Shown: in pieces, positions 12,751 to 25,290 of the stretch
Layout: every line of letters begins with the position of its first letter
How positions within the stretch are numbered: the first letter of the stretch is position 1
Assembly (NCBI GenBank): GCA_961205875.1
Contig: OY540815.1
Location: forward strand, 20,955,638-21,019,637
Reading direction: 5' to 3'
Origin: Sialis fuliginosa
Lineage: Eukaryota; Arthropoda; Insecta; Megaloptera; Sialidae
DNA length: 64,000 nucleotides
Made by a program: the position numbers and the translations under genes
Notes under the pieces: model-generated
Database searches by the model: none
The model's input: the letters and a program-made list of their open reading frames with translations, nothing else
Told to the model about the DNA's origin: nothing

Positions 12751-13141
12751 CAGTCGCCTGTAGAACTCGTCTGGCACCCTAAAGGCTAGAATCGCTTACA
12801 ACAGATTCCAAATTTAAAGACAAACATCATCGGTTATCTTTTTCTATCAAGTTTAATATATTTAAATATTAAAATTCGGAATATCAAATATTTATTGCCA
12901 CAAAATTTACGTATACAATTTTCAATAGACTACATAATAATTTAATTGCACAAATATATATATGAGTACTATATAAACGAAGAGTAGTTCTTTATCTAGC
13001 AAATGAATTTCAAAATATCTGTCTTTGTTTGATACATGGAGAAATGATTTAAATATTACAATAATCAAATGGGAGGAGCCTACTAAGTTTGTGATAAACG
13101 AAAATAAATACAAACTGTAAGACCATTAATGCAGGCGACTG
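12751..13141 (+). mobile_element. MITE-D, complete copy with TA target duplication
   Basis: The left terminus CAGTCGCCTG and right terminus CAGGCGACTG are perfect inverted repeats of 10 bp, flanked by TA at 12749..12750 and 13142..13143. Tc1/mariner elements duplicate TA, so a mariner-type transposase in trans is the likely driver. At 391 bp it carries no coding capacity. Confidence 0.85.
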
Positions 13142-13143
13142 TA

Positions 13144-13974
13144 CATACATAAATTACTACCATTGATACCAACATAATTGTTATGAAACTGTTGTATAAT
13201 TTTGATACCCCGTTCAAAGTGCTGACACATTGTATTCAATTATTTTTTATATTACTGGACATAATATTCGTAATATTTCTCGGTGTCCAATCTCACATAC
13301 ATATACAAAAGTTCCGTCAATGCATACTAATTACGGGGCCAACAAAAAACTACACGAATCAAACACGATTTGTTCTGCGTCATTTTGCGATTTATATCTA
13401 AATAACATGGGAATTACTTTTGTACCAGCGTCTCTCAACATGTTTTTCTGTAGCGCACGTAACATGTATGTATAATTGAAATGCGGTACTTAATTATTCA
13501 ATTACTGATTCCATTTTTAAGTAATCTACACACAGTATTGCGTCTATCTGTCTGTCTGTGCACTATTTTCTCAGTAATAACTTAATTATGTTACTAAGCT
13601 TACTAAGCTAGCTATACTAGCTACATATGTATACTATATATGTATTATATTAATTATTTCAAAATTACAATGTGGGTTTGAAAACCATTTAAATATTGAT
13701 TTTCTATGTTTCGGTCTGCATAGCAAATAATTCGAATCGGTTACAGATATTATAAATATTTTAATTGCATTTGTACATACAATAGTAAATTCGCTATATT
13801 GTTGTTAATTTCTTTCTAATTTAGATTATCAATATTTTTGTATACGTTTATAAATAATTATAGATGTTTTAAATTAATTACTTATACAAAATTAGAATTC
13901 CTGTCAGTATGTTTGCTCCGAGTTGACTTGAAAACTACCGAACCGATTTTGATGAAACTTTGTCAACACAGTTG
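13144..13974. other. Noncoding, one LINE-tail-like patch
   Basis: About 13900..13970 has 'gagttgacttgaaaactacc' then gaaccgattttgatgaaac, a phrase typical of insect non-LTR element 3' regions. Otherwise nothing recognised. Confidence 0.4.
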
Positions 13975-14374
13975 TACTATCATTTCTGAATATCTACTAT
14001 ATACATTTAACTGTCTTCCAACGTGATTTGATGACAATCGGCCAATAGGTGTTAAAATGGTGGACATTTAAACTAATCATTAGTATAATTTATTTATTAA
14101 TTATTATATTATCATAGCAACTGCTTTATATTGTTTCAAATTTGACGATTCTTTTATATCTTTTGTGTCGTAGTACTTATCATCCATCACTGGTTTTACT
14201 TTATCCATTACTGGAGACAAAACATAAACAAAGTAAAAGGCTATAATTTAAAAAATAAAATATATTTGCGTACTTTGATAATTAAATTGATTAAATAAAG
14301 AGTTACTTGTTTTATTAGTAACATGAGTTTATGAGAATTACAAAGAAGTACAGTAAACGTAGCTCTTATAGCAA
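13975..14374 (-). mobile_element. MITE-A, copy 2, both termini lost
   Basis: Internal part only, in reverse orientation: 'aacgtgatttgatgacaatc', 'tatcttttgtgtcgtagtac', 'aaataaagagttacttgttt' and a final gctcttatagc. Confidence 0.8.
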
Positions 14375-14706
14375 TTCTGGAAGTCTATAATAATTTCTAC
14401 TAGAACCATAGAACAGTGCAATCTATGTGCAAAGTTCCTCCTAAGTAATAAATTAATTCACGTCAATTTCTAGTGTGCTATGTCTCTGACTGTCTGTGTT
14501 GCCGACACACGATCAAGTGGGCAGCGCAACGAACACCCGTGGACATAAATATAAATCGCATTGTGTTTTTGCTCTTCGACGATACGATATCAATTCTATC
14601 GTTTTCAATGAACGCACAAAACACAAAAGACGTCCTACTAATAATTATATTTCGTTTTGCTCTTTTACGTTATTTATTTCCTTTATATACAACAGTGATT
14701 CTTAAA
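14375..14706. other. Noncoding, nothing recognised
   Basis: An open frame crosses this segment into the following hAT element, but it has no recognisable protein. Confidence 0.4.
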
Positions 14707-14714
14707 CTTTGTAT

Positions 14715-15088
14715 CAGGGTTTCGAACCGTTATTTTTTTCGTTTCGGTTGTCGTTCCGGTTCGAGTAAAAAAATATATTTCGGTTCGGTTCCGGTTTTCG
14801 TTCCGAAAAAAAGAACGGTTTTTTCGGTTCAGCTCCGAGTGATTAATTAAAAACAAATTATTTGTATTAAATTTTTTTTTCTACCATAATTTAGAACATT
14901 TTATGGTACTTGTATGATAATCCGAACGACAATTGAAGTAGGAAATAAGATCATGTTAACGCGCGTATTTTAACATGTACTGAACCGTAAAAACCGATAT
15001 TTTTATTTCGGTTCTGTTCCGGTTTTCGTTCCGGGAAAAAAAATAACGGTTTTTCCGGTTTTCGGTTCAGTTCCGGTTCGAAGCCCTG
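14715..15088 (+). mobile_element. hAT-type non-autonomous element, family E copy 1
   Basis: Starts CAGGGTTTCGAACCG and ends CGGTTCGAAGCCCTG (14 of 15 inverted matches). It is flanked by ctttgtat (14707..14714) and ctctgtat (15089..15096), 7 of 8 identical, as expected for an ageing 8-bp hAT duplication. Subterminal DNA is packed with 'ggttccggtt' and 'cggttcggtt' words, the usual transposase-binding-site style of this group. No coding region. Confidence 0.85.
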
Positions 15089-15096
15089 CTCTGTAT

Positions 15097-15536
15097 GCCC
15101 GCTTTCATGAAATACTAGCGCATTGGACCCGGTTAATTTATTTAAACATAAAGTAATCATGCTCACCCAACATGCCCATCCAACATGCTCACAATACACG
15201 GTTCACCGCTTCTTGAAATTTACACAAATTATACATTATACACCTAAACTTAACATATCTATTAGTGAAAACCGGAATAAAATCTATTCAGTAGTTATTA
15301 AAAAAATCGTTTAAAACTATATTTTCAAACTCCCTCCAAACACCAGGTCTTGTCTTAGAATTTGTATGAAAATCAAAAATAAATAAATAAATAGGTTAGC
15401 AACAATCATAATTAATTTCGATATTTTAACTTTTTTGGAAGTGAAATGTTTCTTAATGTTTCAATTTTCAATCAATATATTTTATTGTTAACATTACACG
15501 CGATAGGATGTGGGGCCATGATACCAAATTTCATTA
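15097..15536. other. Noncoding, nothing recognised
   Basis: An aaataaataaatag patch lies at about 15378. No gene. Confidence 0.4.
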
Positions 15537-15541
15537 TTTTG

Positions 15542-15746
15542 CAGAGTGTCCACTTTTTGGAATGTCAGGGAATTTATTAAATTTTTTTGGAAAGTCAGGG
15601 AATTTATTATATCTTAAGTACATTCTGTACATTCTGGAGGCCTCTCGATCACTTCTTACCCCTGAGCCTCTAGTGGTCAGGGAATTTTGAATCTGTGGTC
15701 AGAGAAAGTCAGGGAATTTTATTTTCAAAAAACAGTGGGCACTCTG
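15542..15746 (+). mobile_element. MITE-K, copy 1, with 5-bp target duplication TTTTG
   Basis: Ends CAGAGTGTCCACT and AGTGGGCACTCTG are inverted with one mismatch. Direct TTTTG repeats sit at 15537..15541 and 15747..15751. The body repeats 'gtcagggaattt' three to four times and contains the 'cctctcgatcacttcttrc' block shared with the copies at 30779 and 46253. A 5-bp duplication does not fit hAT (8), piggyBac (4) or mariner (2), so the superfamily is left open. Confidence 0.85.
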
Positions 15747-15751
15747 TTTTG

Positions 15752-16240
15752 TCTTTAACAGTTTTTTTATAAAAATTCTTAAAAAATTACCACTTTTTAT
15801 TTTACATGTAACAAAGTATGGAAAAGTAATTAAAAAAAAAAAAAAATATCATTTTACTTTACATCGAGATTTTTCGTTACATGATTCCTTATGGTACGCC
15901 ACTGATGTACACTACCACTCAAACAAATATCTCAGATGAATCATCTTTAATTGATCTCCGAAATAACCCGATGTGATTCAAATCTGGTACATAATTGACA
16001 CAAGTATCATGTATTTGTGCGTTATCTAATCCTGGGCCATTGAAACGTCTTGTGAGGAGACTGGATATAAGCCAAATGTTACTTAGGAGGGAGGGGGGAG
16101 GTCGTGCATCCCCCATGCCAACGCAAATAACATAGATAGTTGCCAACTTCATAGGAAATTAAAGCACAAGGTAGAATACGTTGTAAATGTAACATCGTAA
16201 TTAACGTAACGTTATTAACGTTATATAAATTGCCTGGCAT
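15752..16240. other. Noncoding, nothing recognised
   Basis: Short motif atggtacgccactgatg at about 15893 is an insect repeat end. No gene. Confidence 0.4.
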
Positions 16241-16546
16241 ATTTACAACAAACATTGTAAACCTATATTATAAAATTTTCACGTAACGTCTTTCGTTCCT
16301 TAGATATATTGAAAAATAAATCTTTTTGGAATGTCACCCCTGCCCATTACACACAATTTTGATGATTTTGACATGGAACCGTCCTCAAGCCAGACCAAAC
16401 CATCCAACCAAGTTTCATTAATATCAGTTCAGTGGTTCATGTGGTTCAGTGAGAAACGGCAAAAAACCAATTTAGAATTTTGAAATTGGAGAACAATTTT
16501 TTTGTCTTATTCTAAAACGATCAGAAAACTTTGATATTGCGAGGAC
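16241..16546 (+). repeat. Dispersed repeat family B, copy 4 (diverged)
   Basis: Retains 'acaacaaacattgta', 'aatgtcacccctgcccatta' and 'ccgtcctcaagccagacc', but has lost the GACA microsatellite by an internal deletion. Confidence 0.7.
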
Positions 16547-16800
16547 ATATTAATAAACATAAAAATAAATTACATAAATAATTAATATCTACATCTTAAA
16601 AAAAAACATTTCAACACTTAAAACTTTTAAAAGCTTTCTAAAAGATACTAAAAGGGTTTCAAAAGACAACATGCTAAAAAACAATAAAACTATTATAAAT
16701 CATAACAAGCCATTAAAAATGCTTCATGCTGACCAAGAGGTTTGCCATGAACGACTGTAACTCTCGTTCCTTGTATTTAATACTATAATTATTATAATAT
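16547..16800. other. Noncoding, nothing recognised
   Basis: No supportable feature. Confidence 0.4.
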
Positions 16801-17075
16801 ACTAGTTGTTACCCGCGACTTCGTTCGCGTGGAATTTAGGTTAGTAAAAAACTACACCATGAAGTTAGGTTAGATTTCTGTATGGTAGTCGATAAAACAG
16901 ATTTTTAGTTTCAAATTTGCACGCTAGATGTCTACACCATTTGTCCATGTCCCTCCTCAGGATGCAAGCTATCTCGTTGCCAAATTTCATCAAGATCGGT
17001 TCAGCGGTTTAGCCGTGAAAAGGTTACAAAAAGACAGATACACTTTCGCATTTATTATTTTAATATGGATATTAC
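16801..17075 (+). repeat. RTE-like 3' tail remnant
   Basis: Contains 'acccgcgacttcgttcgcgt', a phrase found at the ends of many insect RTE/SINE-type elements. It is followed by 'tcctcaggatgcaagctatc', 'aatttcatcaagatcggttc', 'agccgtgaaaaggttac' and acagatacactttcgcattta. No reverse transcriptase coding is attached. A related piece is at 53160..53263. Confidence 0.65.
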
Positions 17076-19195
17076 ATTTACAAATAACATATACATTGCA
17101 GTTATGTATGATCTGTACTGGTTTAGATAAATTGAACCGAAATTATATTAAATGTTTATTGAAACTAATTGTGACTTCTCTAATATTTACGGTACCGCTA
17201 GAGTTTAAAATTTTCTCGCATTAATTATAACTGAAAAATCTAATACTAAATGGTGTTTGGCAAACGAACTCATTCTTGTTTTAGCAGACAGGCGCTATTA
17301 CTTATGTTTTATTAAACGATTATATAAAGAGTATTTCATCCAATATATTATTACATTATTTATTTATATTTATAATTGAATAAAGAGGTAACTTAGCAAA
17401 TGTACATTTTATTTTTATTTTATTTCAGAAACAGTTAAATAACTTATCAATTACGTTTCAAATGTCCGGTTTTATAAAGAATTAGCTTGGGAGATAATGC
17501 TATCAGCTAGGTGTCAAATCGTTATACATTTGCTCGGGATTCTATGAGGTACACTTGGCATGACATTTCACTTGACAAAAAAAAATCAGAAAAGTAGAGA
17601 TTTCAATCTTTGAAATGTAATTTTATTTTTTGTCTTTTTTATTAATATTTTTTCTTCTTCAGAAAATGTTTTATTTGTAAATTATAATTTTTTTTTCGAA
17701 CAAAATAATTTTCATTCAATTACAAACTTGAACCCGAACCTGAATCATTACGGTTTTTAAACCCAAATAGATTGTTCAAAGCTGAACCCAAACTCGAACC
17801 AAAATTTATATTTGAACCCGAACCGAATAAAACCGGTTCAAGTTGCTGCTTCAATTCAGTATAAATATTACATATACTACTTACATTATGATCACTACTA
17901 TCATTTACAGACACATACGTGACTGTTACGCCTCCTTCCCCCTATCAGACGCCCCGACGCCGTTGGCCCGTAGATTTCTTGCGGGACTTGTCACTAATGA
18001 CGCGCGGGAAAACCGCTGGGAAATCACCAGTCGCGTGTTTTTCAATTCGCTCTCTTGACACTGAAATTGATATCGATTTAGGTCAACTTCCCTTACTGTT
18101 TTTACACTATATGTATTTTCTTTTTGTAGAAAATCGTGATCTCTATTTGAGACGCCAGTATTTTTTTTTTAAAGTAAATATAGGAATTTTTTTTATCAAC
18201 GTATTAAATTAAGTGGAGACATTTTTTGTATTTATGTTTTATATGAGGATATCACGTATTGAATTGATTTTAGATATCTACAGAAAAAAAGAGCTTTGTT
18301 TTATGTTTTTTTTACATATCGTTTCTACATTTCGTCGACGGGAAATAAAATAATTGTATCTGAAAAAACGTAATTTTTCAAGAAAAAATTGAAATTGTTT
18401 GGGTACTATTTTAGCATTTTTAGATGTTTCGATTCTATATTTATAATTTATTTCACAAATATTAAATACATTTTATCAATAATAAAATGGATTTTTTTAG
18501 CTAGATTTGTTTATTTTGTAATTAATATACCAATCGAATAAATATACAAATTAAAATAATTTTCAATAATTTGTGTTTGAACAAAATGCATGAAATTGTA
18601 TTGCGGATATAAAACATTAGGTAGTGTTGAAGAAAATTGTAAGAATAAACATATTAACTATCGATAGAACCGTACTTAGACATTTTGAGGTCCCATGTGC
18701 AAAATTATTAATACAGACAGAAGAAAACTTTTGACCTTATCGAAAAAAATAATTAAATATTTTTTTCAGATTTGTGTTACATTGTCTATCTATGGATTTA
18801 GTATGTAAAATGTGTTAAAATCCATAGACAACATATCAAAACTGCAAATACTTTCTTTTTTTTTGCTTTTTTGCTCTACACTTTGTACATTTGTACATTT
18901 TGGTCTACACTTACACTTTTTTATAATTTTCTTTCTTGTTTAATTTTCCAACTATACATAAATTAGCTTTTAAAACTACAGTTTTCACTTTTGGAACTGC
19001 AGAAGAAACTACAAATAACCCCTAATTCACATTGAAAAAACCTTTAACTGTTAAAAATTATTTTTAATTTTAAAATCTTACTACAGTCGGTAAAAAACCT
19101 TAATTCATAAAATAATATATAAAGGCCCATTCACACATATACACTTTAAGGTTTAATAATTTCACAGTGCGTTACTAGATCGATACAAATAATCT
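17076..19195. other. Noncoding with scattered degraded repeats
   Basis: About 17736..17840 has repeated gaacccgaacc words reminiscent of family E. About 18840..19020 has 'tttgctctacactttgtac' and 'caaattagctttta' style sequence similar to about 61990..62220. No gene. Confidence 0.4.
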
Positions 19196-19370
19196 AACAT
19201 CTGTACACTTGGCGGAAGGATGTTAAATTGTCCTCACGTTGTAACATTTCTCTCTCTCTCACACCTCCACCCACCTACTACATCGCCACAACCTGTCCGT
19301 GTCGTGTCGTGACGTCACCCCCCCCCCCCCTCCCGGAGGGGGTGATCCATTAATCACAAGGAAATGGAAA
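19196..19370. other. GC-rich block with C-tract
   Basis: This short block is rich in C (cctccacccacctac, gtgtcgtgtcgtgacgtcac, then a run of C and tcccggagggggtg) against an AT-rich background. The gtgacgtcac is a palindromic CRE-like word. It could be a regulatory segment, but nothing proves this. Confidence 0.35.
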
Positions 19371-19539
19371 CCCAGCGAAGACAACTCGAATGTCTCAACT
19401 TGGCTCGGCTTTTCTTCTTGGGTTTACTCGAATCGATTCAACCGGGGAGAAATTTATATCATATAGGAGTGTGTTTAGGAACTCAAAATCAGAAAAATAT
19501 AATGAACTAGAAACGTGAAATTTCAGGAGTGTCTTCCTT

Positions 19540-20000
19540 TTTCGAAATTCAACCCCTACAAGGGTAAAAGGGGATGTAAAAGTTTGTATGATATTTTTTT
19601 TTATTTCATTTCCTGTCACGTATGGAGGGTTGCAATTAGTTTTATTCGATCCGGCAGGAAAAATACTACGGATGCGGAAGTTTTAGGGAAAAAAAAGAAC
19701 CCCCTATGTCTTATAGGAATCGAGATATTTACGATTTTGTATAATGAATAAAAAGCAAATAAAAGGAATTCTTTAATATTTCATCCCCTGTCGTGAATGG
19801 AGTGTTGTAATTAGTTTTATTCGATCCGGCGGTAAAACACTATGGGGGAGGGGGTTTCAGGGGGGGAAAACAGTCCCCTATCTTTCATAGGAACTGAGAT
19901 ATTTACGATTTTGTATAATGAATAAAAAGTAAAACTTAAAAAAAAATTCATATTTCATTTTAGAAATCCGCGCGAGCGAAGCCGCGGGTATCAGCTAGTC
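19540..20000 (-). repeat. Tandemly duplicated RTE-like tail
   Basis: Two direct copies of about 175 bp at about 19602..19765 and 19778..19945 share 'ttagttttattcgatccggc' and 'atatttacgattttgtataa' then tgaataaaaag. The segment closes with 'cgcgagcgaagccgcgggta' and 'tcagctagt', the reverse complement of the phrase at 16812 and 63898. Confidence 0.65.
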
Positions 20001-20771
20001 TTTAATATTTTCGTTGCAAACGGGCCATCCTTTTTGTTTAACATTATTTTCGAAAACAATTGACATGATGATTCAATATTATTCTACTTACTACTTTCTA
20101 ATGAACGGATAGAGCAAACAATGTTCGCTGTCGAAACAACTAACATTAGCCGTCTAGGGTTAATTTAAAGTATTTTATATATATTGTTGCGTCTCTTTAG
20201 CAATTTTGATTCTTATTTTTTTGGTTGCTGCCTCCAATCCTCATTTTTTCCGCCTTTAACAAACTACCGCCCGGGGTAAATGCCCCCTATGCCCCCCCTC
20301 TCTCAGTACGCTACTGCCCCTTCCTTGAAAAATCTCTGGATGGACCACGAGATATAAAAATAAATGAAATACTGTTATCTACATTTGAAACATTTTATCG
20401 AATGTCGTTTGTTACATTTAAGAAAATAAACGCAACGTAGATCGGTATAAAACCCATACATTACAGTGAAATATTTCAATAAAATATAGAGAACCGATAC
20501 AGTCGTATTTTACAGTGTAACTATAAAACTGCAGTAACATTTCTGATGCTAACAATCGAATACAAGTCCGAACAATGTAATCTTTTGTATTCCCATATTC
20601 GTTTGTTCCAATATTATTCCTTACTCGCAGTTGACAGAACCGTAATTTAATATTGTTTTCAGGGGTGCATTACGGTTGCCAACTTTTTGACAAAAATAAC
20701 GTAACTTGTCTTTGAAAGAGGAAAATAAAAAGTATTTTTTTGAAATTTAAGTTTTTATAGCCTTAAATACA
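20001..20771. other. Noncoding, one C-rich repeat remnant
   Basis: About 20225..20330 (cgcccggggtaaatgcccc, ctcagtacgctactgcccc) looks like the end of a degraded DNA element. No gene. Confidence 0.4.
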
Positions 20772-20773
20772 TA

Positions 20774-21282
20774 AGGTACTGGCACCAGTCTTCGTAAGGA
20801 CCCCAGTAATGGCAAATTTTTAATTAAATGTACTGAATTAGAAATATGTGTTGATATTTGATTACTACCATTTCTGAATATTAATCTATACACATTTAAC
20901 TGTCTTACAGCGTGATTTGACGATTATCGGCCAGTTGGTGTCAAAATGGTGGTTATTTAAACAAATTATTAGTATAATTTATTTATTAATTATATCAACT
21001 GCTTTACATTGTTTCAAATTTGACGATTCTTTCTTTAATATCTTTTGTGTCGTAGTACTTATCATTTTGTAAACATTACTGGTTTTACCTTTGCCATTAC
21101 TGGAGAAAAAACTTGAATAAAATAAAAGATTATAATTAAAAAAAAACAAACTATATTTGCGGACTTTGTTAATTAAATTGATTAAATAAAGAGTTACTTG
21201 TTTTATTTAATTCATGATAATTACAAAAAACAAGCCCATTAATCAAAAAAAAACACGAAAACTTGCTCTTATATCGGTACCT
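20774..21282 (-). mobile_element. MITE-A, copy 3
   Basis: Left end AGGTACTGGCACCAGTC is preceded by TA. The right end is degraded to cggtacct. Collinear with copies 4, 6 and 8. Confidence 0.8.
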
Positions 21283-23150
21283 TTACCTTACCTATATTTT
21301 AAAAGAAATTCAGAAAAATAAAACATTGCGAGTAACAGACGAAAAAAAAACGTAATTGAGCACAATTTAATTTACTCACCCGTAAACCAGTTTATTCTGT
21401 CCAGGAAGCGGAAGTATTTACATGAGAGACTTACAGGTGGCAATTACAAATCGATAGAGACGCGGGCGAAGGTTCTAGCGAACCGATTCATTGTCGCTCT
21501 TTTTAACAAAACATTTGCATAATGAGCATGTTATATAATCATGTAATATACCTGGCTTTATGGTTTACTTTATGGATACACTTAAGCCTGTTTTAGCTTA
21601 ACAGCCAAATACTTAATATTCCGTAGGTATTTAATTATGCCGAACTATTTGAATGTATATACATGTATATTATTATTAACTGACGTATTATAAGTTATTG
21701 AGGTTAATTGTGTGTTTGTAAATAATTTTGTTTATTTATATTAATGATTGCGATTAATATGGTTTTAATTTTCCACTTATTATTTTTTATATTTGGATTG
21801 ATATTTCTAAAATAAATTTGCGCCTTTAATACTATCGAAAAATGTAATAACACTTTTTTTTGTATTAGTTTATTGTTTTCAAATATTCATTTGTTATTTT
21901 CATTGTTGTTATTGTGATTTTGGTTTTGACTTATTTTCGAAAATAAATATGACAAGTTACATATTGTTGTAAAGTAGAATAAAAAACACGTTCAAATATG
22001 CTATAGCCAACTTAGTGGCCCATAAGAAAAACTGAAGTTAGGGCTTGTAACTCGGAAACTAAAAGTGATACAAATTTTTTAAATACTCCAATCAATTCTA
22101 CACAAAAAGTGCTTTAAGAAACCACAAACAAAAAGTACCTATCTACTTTCACAAAAAAGTTATAGCCGTTTAAAGAATTTCTGAATTATCAGATTTTAGG
22201 TATTTATCTATTAATATTTTTTGATGTAGTAATACTCACCCCTTATTCATCTCATTTAACCAAATTTTATATATAGGGTGACCAGATTTAATTTTTTGTA
22301 AACCCTGACATGTAAATGGAGACCCCTTTTTTATTTTAATTTTATTCTTTTATTTTTATTTTCATAAAACTTATTACCCTAATCTGCACTTTTGCGCCCC
22401 CTGCTCTATTTTTGACGACTTTTTTTTTAGCCATTATTTTTTGCAAAACCCGGAGAAATTGCACCGAAACCCTGATCACCACGTTTAGAAAATCCCCATG
22501 CATTTCACGCTTATCTTGGACACCCTGTATAATATGCCAAAAATTAAAAAAAAATTAGGTATATCTTTTTAATTTTGCTCAAACTATCGAAGCTATACTG
22601 TAACAATAACAAGACTAATTCATTTACTTGAATAAATGAAACCATTATATTTAATATAGAAATATATAACATGTAGATACCTATAATATTTAATTTGCAA
22701 AATAATTCATCTTCAATACTATGTAATATGTACTATTATTTCTATGTTTAAACATCACTCCTACAGACAGACAGATAGATACACGTACATACATCATCTG
22801 GCTTGATTGATTCATTTAAATAATAAACCTATATATTATTTACAAAATGATAATTAGTTAGTGTCATTGTCTTCTGACCAACATTAAATTGTTGTATAAA
22901 GATGTTTGTTAATATTTAGCATTTTTTAAAACAGTAATTGTATATTAAGGCGTCTTAATCAATTAAAAACTTGACAGTTGGTTTCTCAGAAATGTTAGCG
23001 GTTTTTTCTTTAAGTATGTACGTATGACGTATTCCTGTTGTAAATTATACGAGTCACGATAGGTAAGTAAATATATCAAAGTTTAATATAACAAATAAAT
23101 CTGATACAACACGCTATGATGAGCAAATATCAGCAGCAACAAAACACAGG
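21283..23150. other. Noncoding; possible decayed element at 22276..22480
   Basis: The pair 'agggtgaccagattt' (about 22277) and 'ccctgatcaccac' (about 22470) is an inverted, imperfect match that looks like a decayed CAGGGTGACCA-type element. Otherwise AT-rich, no gene. Confidence 0.4.
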
Positions 23151-23156
23151 TAATAG

Positions 23157-23321
23157 AGCTGGGCGCGTAAGTAATTTTTGCTCACGATTACGCACGCTCA
23201 CGAGCGAAAATTTTACGGTTACAAAAAAAATATTCACGATCACGCGCGCTCACGAATCCTGTTTTTTTTTTACTCACTCCCGATCACGCACGCGGTGAGT
23301 CACGCTCGTGGCACGATTTAA
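23157..23321. repeat. Low-complexity cgctcacg repeat block
   Basis: Repeated gatcacgc, gctcacga and gattacgcacgctcacga words on an 'agctgggcgcgtaagt' start. The organisation is like the subterminal repeats of family E, but no clear termini are visible. Confidence 0.45.
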
Positions 23322-24080
23322 TGTAATTGTTGTAAATTCAATTTTGAAATGATGAAAATTAATGTTTCTTACGTGCAAACAAAACAATAAGAAAATAAAG
23401 CATTTTTAAATCTTTTTTTGTGCTCCGATAAAGTTTTGCATGTGAAAATGCTTCTAAAAATGACATTTATTTAATGTCAAAATTCGTTATAAAATATTAT
23501 TATATTTATGCATTATTAGTTCAGATATTATTATTTTAAATTTTATTTATTTTTACTGGTTTACTATGTGTAGAGGATTATAATATAATTACCTCTGATG
23601 AGTCATAAGTACCTCTATAATATACTACAAGCACCATCAAATTTGATTCACAGAAAAAAAATTTTAATCGAAAAAAAAATTTTAGAATGTGACTTCCAAA
23701 AAAAAATCAGCCAAATCTATGCAAAGGTATGTTTTGCCTTAAGTTTATTAATTAGCAGACCTTATTACCCGCAAGTACCTTAGATAATTATAAAATTTTT
23801 AAAAACGTTCTCAATTAATTAATCACATATAAAACATTAAAATACAAAACAAACATGCATAAAACAAAATGATTAAAACAAATGAAGATAAAACGTACTA
23901 GCGCTACTTCATCATTTATTCAATACTTTGAATAAAAAGACACAAGCTTCTCCAAGTCATCCTCCTACTACCATTAAATCGGTCACAAGTTTTAACCTCG
24001 GCAATGTTCGACCTCTTTATAAAGGTTGCTACACAATAACCAATATTTAACTGTCATATGTTTCCATACATATTCTAAAA
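23322..24080. other. Noncoding, nothing recognised
   Basis: No supportable feature. Confidence 0.4.
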
Positions 24081-24604
24081 AGGTACTGGTACCAGTCTTG
24101 GATATGAATATGACCCCAGTAATGGCTATTTTTTAAATTAAATGTACTGAATTAGAAATATTTGTTGATATTTGATTACTACCATTTCTGAATATTAATC
24201 TATATACATTTAACTGTTTAATGATTTGATGACAATCGCCCAATAGGTGTCAAAATGGTGGACATTTAAACTAATTATTAGTATAATTTATTTATTAATT
24301 ATTCTATTATCATAGCAACTGCTTTATATTGTTTCAAAATTAACGATTCTTTCTTTTATATCTTTTGTGTCGTAGTACTTATCATTTTGTAATCATTAGC
24401 AAGTTTGAGAAAATACATGAATAAAATAAAAGGCTATAATTAAAAAAAAACTATATTTGCGGACTTTGGTAATTAAATTGATTAAATAAAGAGTTACTTG
24501 TTTTATTAGTAACATGAGTTCATGAGAATTACAAAAAAGAAACCCGTCAATCACAAAAACAGTAAACCTTGCTCTTATAGCGGCCATAACTGGTGCCAGT
24601 ACCT
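24081..24604 (-). mobile_element. MITE-A, copy 4, both termini present
   Basis: AGGTACTGGTACCAGTC at the left and ACTGGTGCCAGTACCT at the right are inverted repeats of about 16 bp. This 524-bp copy best shows the full structure. It lacks TA on the flanks, suggesting small changes after insertion. No coding capacity. Confidence 0.85.
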
Positions 24605-25286
24605 TCAAATATTTCGTTTGTTTGTTCCAACTTGACACGGAATATAGGATTTTCACTGTTAGGAAGTCTAAGACCCTTAAAATAAGTTTATAAAAATTTT
24701 AAATTGGTAAAATTTGAAAAAAATACATTTAATAAAATTCAGACGAAATGGAAATTTTTTTCAGTCTCGACGAGATCGAGATAAGATGATTTTCCTAACG
24801 TATCACGAGAGAAAATTAATTATGTAGGTATAAAAATATTTTATTAAAATTTTCACTTTTTAAATCTGTAATAAAACGTGATAGTGTGAAGGTACCTAAT
24901 CACGGCTATTTACATTGAAGGGGTGAACGGTGTCCATAATAACTTTCGGGTTGCGTATGGGCTAGGAGGGGTGGTGGGGGAAGCATTAATAAGTCTAATT
25001 AAGTTCAGAGTCTCAGCGTCTGTGTATTAAAATTAAATTATACATCGTAAAACAAGTCGCCGCTACAAGAATTAATCACTGTTTTAACTTTAGTTTTGTC
25101 GCGCTCGTAGCTTTTATTTCGTTGGTACAGTGCCGTAGTAACCTATTGTTTAATTGGGACTGCATTTATTAATTGCATGTATAATTGGTGGTACGATTTT
25201 ATGCATATTCAAATAATAAAGATAATTTTTTCAATTTATTAATAGTTTGAAATAAATAATGATAAATTGATATTTTATTTATCGTT
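24605..25286. other. Noncoding, nothing recognised
   Basis: AT-rich, no gene or repeat traced. Confidence 0.4.
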
Positions 25287-25290
25287 TTAA

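Noticed and set aside
14473..14850. 125-codon plus-strand ORF
   Set aside because: Runs across the boundary of a hAT element (14715) and contains no recognisable protein.
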